Shown piece by piece: positions 20,567 through 28,990 of a stretch of 64,000 nt of DNA. The stretch is from Candidatus Dadabacteria bacterium. Its GTDB lineage: Bacteria; Desulfobacterota_D; UBA1144; Nemesobacterales; Nemesobacteraceae. The notes below the pieces were generated by a model. The model was not told where the DNA came from. It did not search any database and saw nothing but the letters and a program-made list of their open reading frames with translations. The stretch lies in the NCBI GenBank assembly GCA_951812945.1, contig CATOTB010000001.1:124001-188000 (forward strand), in the 5' to 3' direction. How positions within the stretch are numbered: position 1 is the first letter of the stretch; every line of letters starts with the position of its first letter. The translations under genes were made by a program, and so were the position numbers.

Positions 20567-21280
20567 ATGAGAGGATGGTCTTTTGGGATAATTTTTGCCG
20601 TGATAAGCGCAGTTATGATCGTTCCGGCTTTTGCTGACGACACCGCTGGTGTTGCCAATAAAAATATGGTTACAGCCAGTGATGTGGTTGATAAAGACAC
20701 TCTGAAAAGTTTTGTTACACGCGCAAAACATTATATTGAAGCCGCTAGTACCCCCAGCGAACTTTTTACTATCCTGAGAGAACTTAGAACCAATGAAACT
20801 TGGAGAAAAGGTCCTATCTACCTCTTTATCATACAACGGCCCACAGAAACCGGGGGCGAGATAGTTATTTTCAACGCGAGCAATCGGGACGCTGAAGGTA
20901 CATCCATGCATGTTGTAGACTTAGACAATTCGGATGTCGGCCATGAATTTGAAAGGGTTGTATACGAAGGGGACGGTTTTATAGAGTACAGGTGGGATAA
21001 TCCGGCAGTATCTGGAGACGAATTGAATGAACCAGGGAAGGTCGCCGGCACCTCGCGGAAACTCAGCTATGCAGTAGACGTAAGTTTTATTGGTCACCCA
21101 GAGGACCTGATGCTGGGTTCCGGCTTTTATCTAGATCCGCCTCCGGCAAGCAAGAAAGGATGCGCAATTGCGACAACAGAAAACAGGAATGCTTCTCAAA
21201 GTTTCGTATTCAACCTGTTTTTGATGGCATCTGCCTTGTTTCTCGCTGTCTCATGGAGAAGCCGCTCAGAGGAAAAATGA
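20567..21280 (+). CDS. Exported Cache-like protein with Cys-containing C-terminal sorting-like tail (copy A)
   Basis: The 237-residue precursor has a signal peptide (about 1-23, AFA/DD). A ligand-binding-like domain of the Cache type follows: WRKGPIYLFIIQRP, the strand-turn GFIEYRWDNPAVSGDE, a Lys before a Tyr (RKLSYAV) and the end LMLGSGFYLD. The tail has a KKGCAIA motif with Cys at about 199, then a hydrophobic helix (about 212-229) and the charged end RSRSEEK. This three-part tail is the layout of C-terminal sorting domains that contain an invariant Cys. A paralogue with two such domains and the same kind of tail lies 29 kb away at 49694-51152. It has no signalling domain, so it may be a surface-anchored sensor or binding protein. 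An AGGAG ribosome-binding site sits about 9 nt upstream. A TTGACA at 20500 may be the -35. Confidence 0.8.
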   Translation: MRGWSFGIIFAVISAVMIVPAFADDTAGVANKNMVTASDVVDKDTLKSFVTRAKHYIEAASTPSELFTILRELRTNETWRKGPIYLFIIQRPTETGGEIVIFNASNRDAEGTSMHVVDLDNSDVGHEFERVVYEGDGFIEYRWDNPAVSGDELNEPGKVAGTSRKLSYAVDVSFIGHPEDLMLGSGFYLDPPPASKKGCAIATTENRNASQSFVFNLFLMASALFLAVSWRSRSEEK

Positions 21281-21337
21281 ACTCTGGCAATTCTTGCTTT
21301 CCTGATTCGTTCAAAAACCAGTCGTAAAAATAGCAAG

Positions 21338-21377
21338 AAAAAAAGGGAAGTGCCCGAGAGGTCGCTTCCCTTTTTTT
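21338..21377. terminator. Bidirectional terminator between the Cache-like gene and thiE
   Basis: Seven A precede the stem GGGAAGTG/CGCTTCCC, with a small inner hairpin, and seven T follow. It can act on both strands, which fits the convergent neighbours: the Cache-like gene on plus and thiE on minus. Confidence 0.9.
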
Positions 21378-21430
21378 CTCAGTAAGTTTGCCTTTGTTTT
21401 CCGAGGTTCTTTCCCTGCTCTTCCCCAAGG

Positions 21431-22075
21431 TCAGACATCCGGGCGGTTTTCAAGAACAACAGAGCATATATCCCTTGAAGCCCTCTCCGGGTCGTTTGAT
21501 CCAAAAACGCTTGTTATGACTGTCACCCCGTCCACTCCCGTAGCAAGAACCTGCGCCGCGTTATGGGGGAATATCCCTCCTATGGCGAATATCGGAATTC
21601 CCGTGATGGCGGCTTTCGCCTCGACCAGAGTTTCGAAAGGTGTGGGAACTCTGCCGGGTTTTGTGGGAGTAGCCCAGGGCGTGCCGAAAACAACGTAATC
21701 GGCCCCCATCCTCTCGGCGTGTATGCCCCTTGGAAGGGAGCCGTAGCAGGAAACCCCTATAATGGCACCGTTACCGAGCTTCTTTCTGGTGGGTATTATG
21801 TTCGGATCATCCTCGCCCAGATGCACTCCGTCAGCTTTTATTTCCATCATGAGTTCCGGGGAGTCGTTTATTATAAGCGGCACACCGTATCTTTTCGTAA
21901 TACCGAGAAGCTTTTTACCCAAGGCGACGACATCCGAGCGGAGGGAGGTCTTGTCCCGTAACTGAACGATGTCAGCTCCTCCCGCCAACGATTTCTCGAC
22001 GGTTTCGCAAAAAAAGTCGCGCGGAATCAGTCCCTCATCGGTAATCACGTAAAGTCCCTTAAGTTCAAAACCCAT
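21431..22075 (-). CDS. thiE: Thiamine-phosphate synthase
   Basis: ThiE joins HMP pyrophosphate and thiazole phosphate to give thiamine phosphate. From the ATG at 22075 the protein has 214 residues, with the family motifs VQLRDKT, INDSPELMMEIKADGVHLGEDD, IIGVSCY and FAIGGI. These contain the expected phosphate- and magnesium-binding residues. A TTG four codons earlier is an alternative start. The gene follows argH on the same strand after about 50 bp. No TPP riboswitch is visible, and the other thiamine genes are elsewhere. Confidence 0.95.
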   Translation of the reverse strand: MGFELKGLYVITDEGLIPRDFFCETVEKSLAGGADIVQLRDKTSLRSDVVALGKKLLGITKRYGVPLIINDSPELMMEIKADGVHLGEDDPNIIPTRKKLGNGAIIGVSCYGSLPRGIHAERMGADYVVFGTPWATPTKPGRVPTPFETLVEAKAAITGIPIFAIGGIFPHNAAQVLATGVDGVTVITSVFGSNDPERASRDICSVVLENRPDV

Positions 22076-22128
22076 GGCGCATTGCAAACAGAATGAGAAT
22101 CACTCCCAACCCCTTCCGGAAAGATCGG

Positions 22129-23514
<1,386 letters not shown>

Positions 23515-23515
23515 C

Positions 23516-24607
23516 TCAGTCTCCAGTTCCCGCGCCGGTAGACGCGGTATTTATTGAATCAAGAAAAACCTTCCGGGTGGGATAAGCGAACTCTATTCCC
23601 TCCTCGGAGAACCTTTTGAATATCTTGAGGTTAACGTTCTGCTGTATATCCATGTAATCGTCAAACGAAGGCGTAAGAACAAAGTAAACTATATCGTAGT
23701 TAAGGGCAAAATCACCGTAACTGCTGAAATGCGCCCTGCCGAACTTCGCTTTAGGTTCCGCGTCTATTATCTCCCTTATCAACCCGGGTATTTTCACAAG
23801 GTTGTCGTAGGGCGTCTCGTAAACGACGCCGAGAGAAAAAAGGATTCTGCGGGTGTCCATCCTCTTGTAGTTCTTTACGCGGCTTTGCAGCAGGTCGTTA
23901 TTCGACAGAACAAGCTGCTCGCCCGAGAGGCTCCGCAGACGAGTGGTCTTAAGCCCTATGTGTTCCACGTCTCCACTTATATTGTCTATTACTATGAAAT
24001 CTCCGACCTCAAAAGGCTTGTCCAAAATAATGGAAAGCGAAGCTATAAGGTCACCCAGAACGTTCTGAAGCGCAAGCGCCACGGCTATGCCCCCGACGCC
24101 GAGTCCCGCAATTATAGTGGTCGGGTCAAAACCAAGATTGTCGATCGTAAGAATTACGAGGATTACCCAGAGAACCGATTTCGCGAAAAAACCGAGGGTC
24201 TTTATGTGCGTTATGGAAGCGCCGGCACCGGCGCCGATATCCGCAAGCTTCTTCGTTACGTAATAATCGATGAAACCGCCTCCCCAGAAACCGACCTGGA
24301 CGAGAAGGCAGATAACTATCACGCTTTTTCGGAATTCCTTCAGCTGCCCGGTCAGGTCAAGGAAGAAGGTCGCCACGTAGACTGAAAAGATTATGATCAG
24401 CACTATGCTGGTTTTCTCTACGAGCGCCGAAACCAGATCATCAAAATCGGTTTCGGTCTTCTCGGCAAAGCTGGCAAACGACCTTACAAACCTTTTGAGA
24501 ATGAAGTTAAAGACAAAGGCTAAAACAATTGCCGCTCCGAGCGCCCAGAGCCACGACTCAACGGAATTGCCAAGATAAGTACGGCTGATTATTTCCTCAA
24601 TGTTCAA
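23516..24607 (-). CDS. Small-conductance mechanosensitive channel (MscS family)
   Basis: MscS channels open under membrane tension and release osmolytes. The 363-residue protein has several N-terminal membrane helices and the pore-lining and beta-domain block GLGVGGIAVALALQ...DKPFEVGDFIVI at about residues 165-210. The C-terminal cytoplasmic part contains the family's ferredoxin-like domain. It is longer than E. coli MscS by about 75 residues because of an extra helix pair at the N-terminus. It is the first gene of a set running mscS-argH-thiE. Confidence 0.93.
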   Translation of the reverse strand: MNIEEIISRTYLGNSVESWLWALGAAIVLAFVFNFILKRFVRSFASFAEKTETDFDDLVSALVEKTSIVLIIIFSVYVATFFLDLTGQLKEFRKSVIVICLLVQVGFWGGGFIDYYVTKKLADIGAGAGASITHIKTLGFFAKSVLWVILVILTIDNLGFDPTTIIAGLGVGGIAVALALQNVLGDLIASLSIILDKPFEVGDFIVIDNISGDVEHIGLKTTRLRSLSGEQLVLSNNDLLQSRVKNYKRMDTRRILFSLGVVYETPYDNLVKIPGLIREIIDAEPKAKFGRAHFSSYGDFALNYDIVYFVLTPSFDDYMDIQQNVNLKIFKRFSEEGIEFAYPTRKVFLDSINTASTGAGTGD

Positions 24608-24712
24608 TCAAATGTTCTCCCTGATTCAAAAATACAACCGTCCCCGTGTACGGCCATCATATAGATACCCGCTTGATTAACCTTAAACAACAAAGAAGGC
24701 CGGGGGAAAAGA

Positions 24713-25348
24713 TCAGAAGGAACTTCCGGGTTCTTTTAGAAACTCGGTTTCTTCCGGGGTGGATTCTCTTCCCAAAGCCGCGTTTCTGTGGGGATACCTT
24801 CCGAATCTTTTTATTATGTCGGAATGCCGTCCGGCGAAGTCAGTTGAATAGGCGAGAGTTTCTCTGATTTCCGGGTGCGGAGTGTACTCGTTTTCAAGAG
24901 CGGAGTACTTCTCAACGCTCAGGCTCTGAATCTCTGGATCCTCCGAGTGCATAAGCGGTAGGTAGAAAAAGGCCCTGTGCATCGGGTGAAGATTCTTATC
25001 AAATCCCTTCTCAATACCCTCAAGACATACACGAAGCGCCATGGAGTCCCTTGAAAACGCTCCCGGGGTATCACGGTAGATGTTCCTTGGAAATTGATCA
25101 ACGACGACTATAAACGCCACGGTGCCCAGGGGTGTTTCAAGCCAGCTGGAAAGCTCCCCTTTCTCGGCGAGCAGAACATATTTTTCGAATCTCTGCCTTA
25201 CAAGATTGTCAAACTCCTCTGACTTCATCCACCATGTCATCTGCTTCTCTTTATCCGGCAGTTCACCCTCGCGCAGCTCGCCGAACCAGAAACGCAATAT
25301 CTCGGAGATTTCTTCGAATCCGTCTCCTGCCGAAACTTCCTTCTTCAT
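24713..25348 (-). CDS. DUF924 family protein
   Basis: The protein of about 211 residues matches the DUF924 family: ILRFWFG near the start, the central VVVDQFPRNIYRDTPGAFSRD block, and the C-terminal RHSDIIKRFGRYPHRNAALGRESTPEE motif. The fold is an alpha-helical TPR-like repeat; the biochemical role is not known. I chose the ATG at 25348; a GTG six codons upstream also opens the frame. A decayed copy of its last 45 codons lies just upstream (25466-25600), showing an old tandem duplication. Confidence 0.92.
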   Translation of the reverse strand: MKKEVSAGDGFEEISEILRFWFGELREGELPDKEKQMTWWMKSEEFDNLVRQRFEKYVLLAEKGELSSWLETPLGTVAFIVVVDQFPRNIYRDTPGAFSRDSMALRVCLEGIEKGFDKNLHPMHRAFFYLPLMHSEDPEIQSLSVEKYSALENEYTPHPEIRETLAYSTDFAGRHSDIIKRFGRYPHRNAALGRESTPEETEFLKEPGSSF

Positions 25349-25465
25349 GCTTCGGGAGTATAACACAAGAAAAACAGTACTCCGCGGAAACCATTTCTCG
25401 CTTCAAAGCAAATTCAATATGAAGTCACCCCTTGAAACCACGAACAAAAAAACGACGAAAAACCA

Positions 25466-25600
25466 GAAGGAACTTGCAAATTGCTTTAGGGACTCGGGTT
25501 CTTCCGAGGCGGGGATTTTTCCCAAAGCCACGTTCTTAGAGGGGAAGGTGACCTTACGAATTTTGCTATTTATTTCGAAGAACTGTCCGGCGAAATCCAT
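25466..25600 (-). pseudogene. Remnant of a second DUF924 gene (3' end only)
   Basis: The minus-strand translation begins DFAGQFFEI and continues through NVALGKIPASEEPESLK to SSF. It lines up with the last about 43 residues of the adjacent DUF924 protein (DFAGRHSDI, NAALGRESTPEETEFLK, SSF). The DNA is also clearly similar, for example the shared run AGAAGGAACTT. No upstream part of the gene remains, and the conserved RFGRYPHR segment is degraded. It is a tandem-duplicate fragment under no evident selection. Confidence 0.75.
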
Positions 25601-25618
25601 ATAATGGACTAATCATGG

Positions 25619-26203
25619 TTATTTGACAATCAGCTTTCTCATCACTCCGCAAGTAGCCTCAAACGTATCGATGGAATTGTCGACCTTTGATAATAGTATG
25701 GCTCCTTCGATCTGAGAAACTACTAGACCAGCCATTTCTGTCGGATCGATTTCTTCACTAAAAAATCCCCGCTCAACACCGTCTCTTAAGCATTGTTCAA
25801 TAGAGTCCTTCCATTCCTGGAAAAAATCTCTCAAAACGGAACGGAAATTTTCGTTTATAGCACTTTGCTCTGAGGCTAGATTTCCGAAAAAACAGCCTGG
25901 ATAGCAATCCTGCGAAAAAAGGAAATGGTTATAAGAAATCGCTCCCTCGTAAAAGCTATCAAGACGTTCAAGTGGGTTTAGAACAGAATTTGATATAGTT
26001 TTTGACAAAAATTTTTCTTTAAACTCTGAAATTGCCTTTTTAGTTGCAAGCAGTCCCAGAGCTTCCTTGCTTTCAAAATAGTAATAGAAATTGCTTCTGC
26101 AAACACCAGATTCTCTCATGATCATATCAATGGAAGTTCCCTCAAAACCATGAGAGTGAAATAACTGGGCAGCAGTGTCGATTAATTTGTCTCTGTTACT
26201 CAT
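25619..26203 (-). CDS. TetR/AcrR family transcriptional regulator
   Basis: The 194-residue protein has an N-terminal TetR helix-turn-helix (about 5-50), with the blocks LIDTAAQLFHSHGFEGTSIDMI and GVCRSNFYYYFESKEAL. The C-terminal ligand domain contains CYPGCFFGNLASEQ, typical of a broad TetR group. I chose the ATG before SNRDK; a longer frame begins 25 codons earlier without homology. The gene is divergent from the haem peroxidase across a 600-bp gap with direct repeats, so it may control that gene and itself. Base composition is more A+T-rich than neighbouring housekeeping genes. Confidence 0.92.
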   Translation of the reverse strand: MSNRDKLIDTAAQLFHSHGFEGTSIDMIMRESGVCRSNFYYYFESKEALGLLATKKAISEFKEKFLSKTISNSVLNPLERLDSFYEGAISYNHFLFSQDCYPGCFFGNLASEQSAINENFRSVLRDFFQEWKDSIEQCLRDGVERGFFSEEIDPTEMAGLVVSQIEGAILLSKVDNSIDTFEATCGVMRKLIVK

Positions 26204-26303
26204 AAGAACTATTCGCTCCACGAAGAAAGAATGATTAATGTGAGGGCATATATTCACACAACTTTCTTTCAAAATCAAGCATTTTATCCCAATTAGAACC
26301 GGC

Positions 26304-26352
26304 CAACCGTATTACCTCTAACTAGCACCGATCAGTCAACCGTATAACCCTC
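26304..26352. promoter_or_regulatory. Direct repeats CAACCGTAT-ACC, candidate operator pair
   Basis: The sequence CAACCGTATTACCTC at 26304 recurs as CAACCGTATAACCCTC at 26337. The spacing is 33 bp, about three helical turns, so a regulator would bind the same DNA face. The repeats lie between the divergent TetR gene and the haem peroxidase promoter. Confidence 0.4.
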
Positions 26353-26382
26353 AAATAACTTAATAATTTATCTAAAATTCTC

Positions 26383-26411
26383 TTGACAGTCACAAGCCTT
26401 TTTCTTAGAGT
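26383..26411 (+). promoter_or_regulatory. Sigma-70-type promoter for the haem peroxidase
   Basis: A perfect TTGACA -35 is separated by 17 bp from TAGAGT (four of six matches to the -10 consensus). Transcription would start near 26418, leaving a leader of almost 400 nt before the peroxidase start codon. Confidence 0.6.
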
Positions 26412-26811
26412 TATGTTCTCCAGAATGAGGCTTTTGAGGTTGGACAATTTCTAAAGCTAGATTTCAGGCAATCCATCAAAGAACCGTGTTGTATCGCTCC
26501 CAACCGGGAGCGCAGAGTGATGATTTCGTGCGGGCAAGTTTTATGAAATGTGAAGCGAGGTGGAGACACATGTAGGAAGCAAAAAACAGGCTAAGGAAAA
26601 GATATCTGGAAGCGAACATGCCAAGGCAAAAACTTGGGCGATGTAGCTGAATAAAACCGCGTCAATCTAAATCTCATTTTCTCATAAATCGTTGGCACCT
26701 AAATTACAGAAGCATAAAGATTCAGATTTATGAAATTACCTGCGCGAGTTACTGCTGCTAAATATTACACTTGATAACCAACAAGGGACTCAATCGGAGG
26801 TTCCATAAACA
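26412..26811 (+). other. Long structured leader upstream of the haem peroxidase; possible group II intron 5' fragment
   Basis: No protein gene is evident in these 400 bases. A perfect 7-bp hairpin, CGCTCCC/GGGAGCG with an AACC loop, lies at 26495-26512. Sixteen bases later a GTGCG pentamer (26528-26532), the 5' consensus of group II introns, begins a purine-rich stretch with GAAGCGAGGTGGAGAC and GATATCTGGAAGCGAACATG, which looks like intron domain I sequence. No reverse transcriptase or domain V follows, so it would be a truncated relic. The region just before the peroxidase has a GGAGG site. Confidence 0.35.
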
Positions 26812-28575
26812 ATGACTAGAACACCTGTAGAACCCGAAAACCATCTATCAAATAAAAGACACGGAAGAAAGGATAAAGCAAAAGAATATATAAAGCATAT
26901 GACAAGAAAACCGCTTTACCAACACCCATTATTCCCCAAAGCTATCCCGCCACGGTTGGGAGTAAGTTTCCTGCTGGCGATTGCTCTTTTGGGCATCTTC
27001 AGTTCCTGCGGATCAGTCGACAATGAACCTTACAGAACTATCGACGGAAGCGGCAACAACCTAAAGAATCCGCAAATGAATCAGGTCGGGGTCCAGCTGA
27101 TTCGTCTTGCGGACCCCGCTTACACTGATGGGATCAGTTCTTTTGCCGGTGAAGGCCGTCCCAACCCCAGAGATATCAGCAATATCGTGAACGCTCAGGA
27201 TAAATCAATCCCCAACTCAGATTCGGCAACTAATTTCGTTTGGTTATGGGGACAGTTCATGGACCACGATATTACTTTTTCGGATGAGTCCAGGGCAGAA
27301 CCGGCCAATATCGAAATTCCGGTTGGTGATGATATTTTTGACCCGGAAAGCACCGGTATGGCCAGAATGTTTTTCAACAGAGCCATACATGATCCGGCCA
27401 CCGGCACCTCAACAGACAACCCTCGTCAGCAACTCAACAAAATCACCGGATGGATTGACGCATCAACCGTTTATGGTTCTGACGCAGAACGCGCAAACGC
27501 GTTACGAACAAACGACAGATCAGGAAAGCTTAAAATTTCTCCGGGGAACCTCCTGCCCTATAATGAATTAGGATTGCCTAACTTTCGCTTCCGGGGGCCC
27601 GATTTTTTTCTCGCCGGAGATGAACGGGCCAATGAAAATATCGGCCTGACCTCATTGCATACGCTTTTTATGCGTGAGCATAACAGGCTCGCCGAGGAAA
27701 TTGCCGCGCGCGACGCCAGCCTGTCAGGCGAAGAAATCTACCAGATGGCAAGACGGATAGTAGGCGCTCAGATACAGGCGATTACCTACAATGAATTCCT
27801 GCCCGTGCTGCTGGGACCTGACGCTCTCCCGCCTTATTCTCATTACGATGACTCCGCCCTCTCAGGCGTTGCCAACGTATTCTCCTCGGCCGCCTACCGA
27901 GTAGGGCATACATTGCTGGACCCAAAGATTCGACTTGTCGATGCGCAAGGCAATGAGATTGAGGCATTGGCATTAAAAGATGCCTTTTTTAAGCCAGAGA
28001 AGGTTGTTGAGGCTGGCATTGAACCGATACTTCGAGGCTTTACCGCCCACCTACACCAAGAAGTTGACGTGTTCATTATTGATGATGTCCGAAACTTTCT
28101 GTTCGTAGACGACCAGCCAACGGGAACCCCACGGTTGCAAGGATTTGACCTAGCCAGTCTTAACATTCATCGCGGCCGTGACCACGGACTGCCGAGCTAC
28201 AACGATATGCGCGTAGCATTGGGACTTGAGCGAAAGGAAAGTTTCTCGAAAATAACTTCTGATCCCGAGGTAGAGAGGAGGCTTCGCGAAGCCTATGGAA
28301 CCAAAGAGGATGGTACGGATAATACTGACGATATGGATATCTGGGTTACGGGACTTGCGGAAGATCGTTACGGCGAATCCATGCTCGGCGAACTTTTCCA
28401 CACAATCGTTGCCCGTCAGTTCAGGGTGTTGCGCGACGGCGATCGTTTCTGGTACCAGCGTAGCCTGTCGCAAGATGAACTTAGAGAAATAGAAGAAACA
28501 AATCTCGCCGACATTATCCGCAGAAACACAGATGTTGGAAGTGAAATCAGCGACAACGCATTTATCATTGAGTAG
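26812..28575 (+). CDS. Animal-type haem peroxidase, predicted exported lipoprotein
   Basis: The 587-residue protein belongs to the peroxidase-cyclooxygenase superfamily, which includes myeloperoxidase. The distal block WGQFMDHDI places the distal His at about 152 and the calcium/haem Asp at about 151. The catalytic Arg is in FMREHN (about 288), the proximal His in YRVGHTLL (about 366), and the late motif NIHRGRDHGLPSYND is present. A hydrophobic segment (about 49-65) ends in FSSC, an imperfect lipobox with Cys at about 66, after an unusually long basic N-terminal stretch. The chosen ATG has a GGAGG site 11 nt upstream; an internal Met at residue 30 would give a more normal signal peptide. It probably oxidises halides or organics with peroxide outside the cell. 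A divergent TetR gene may regulate it. Confidence 0.9.
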   Translation: MTRTPVEPENHLSNKRHGRKDKAKEYIKHMTRKPLYQHPLFPKAIPPRLGVSFLLAIALLGIFSSCGSVDNEPYRTIDGSGNNLKNPQMNQVGVQLIRLADPAYTDGISSFAGEGRPNPRDISNIVNAQDKSIPNSDSATNFVWLWGQFMDHDITFSDESRAEPANIEIPVGDDIFDPESTGMARMFFNRAIHDPATGTSTDNPRQQLNKITGWIDASTVYGSDAERANALRTNDRSGKLKISPGNLLPYNELGLPNFRFRGPDFFLAGDERANENIGLTSLHTLFMREHNRLAEEIAARDASLSGEEIYQMARRIVGAQIQAITYNEFLPVLLGPDALPPYSHYDDSALSGVANVFSSAAYRVGHTLLDPKIRLVDAQGNEIEALALKDAFFKPEKVVEAGIEPILRGFTAHLHQEVDVFIIDDVRNFLFVDDQPTGTPRLQGFDLASLNIHRGRDHGLPSYNDMRVALGLERKESFSKITSDPEVERRLREAYGTKEDGTDNTDDMDIWVTGLAEDRYGESMLGELFHTIVARQFRVLRDGDRFWYQRSLSQDELREIEETNLADIIRRNTDVGSEISDNAFIIE

Positions 28576-28879
28576 CTGAATTGAAAAGGAAGCACTGTGT
28601 GGAAGCCTGCAAACTGTCAACTTGCACGACTTGCGTCACAACGGTTAAGAATCGGGCGTTTTTGAGACCAGATCGCAAAAAATTGCCGATACTTTCCCCG
28701 GAAACTCAATTCATGTGAGATAATTGCTTGCTACAGAGAAAATTTTAACATTCCAAGAGTTACCGAGAAACTTTTATGATCCGTGGCTAATCATCTGATC
28801 TCATTGAAATTTTAGGACCTAGTAGTTCCTCTTTACGGGAAGTTCTTTAATTCTATCTTAACAAAAACAAAATAATTTC
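28576..28879 (+). other. Intergenic region between haem peroxidase and ribonucleotide reductase genes
   Basis: About 300 bases without a convincing open frame, repeat or terminator with a T-run. The control elements of the reductase begin at about 28880. Confidence 0.4.
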
Positions 28880-28908
28880 TTGACCGGCCCAATATATTGT
28901 GTTTAAAT
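28880..28908 (+). promoter_or_regulatory. Promoter of the class II ribonucleotide reductase
   Basis: TTGACC and TTAAAT hexamers are 17 bp apart. The first NrdR-like box fills the spacer between them, so bound repressor would block polymerase. Confidence 0.6.
28888..28902 (+). promoter_or_regulatory. NrdR box 1
   Basis: CCCAATATATTGTGT closely matches the known NrdR repressor site pattern (a symmetric A/T core flanked by CAC/GTG-like ends). It sits between the -35 and -10 elements of the reductase promoter. Confidence 0.7.
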
Positions 28909-28914
28909 AGATTT

Positions 28915-28947
28915 CACGTACAAGATAAGCAACATATCTTGTGCGTG
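28915..28947 (+). other. 13-bp inverted repeat upstream of the reductase
   Basis: CACGTACAAGATA and TATCTTGTGCGTG pair along 13 positions with one G-U, around a 7-base loop AGCAACA. It contains the second NrdR-like box and would lie in the 5' leader of the mRNA, so it could act as DNA operator or RNA hairpin. Confidence 0.6.
28930..28944 (+). promoter_or_regulatory. NrdR box 2 (weaker)
   Basis: CAACATATCTTGTGC matches the NrdR pattern less well than box 1. The offset from box 1 is 42 bp, four helical turns, as expected for cooperative binding on one face. Confidence 0.5.
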
Positions 28948-28990
28948 AACCGGAAGGCAGTGTTTATAAGGAACAAAAAAGGAGGAGAAT

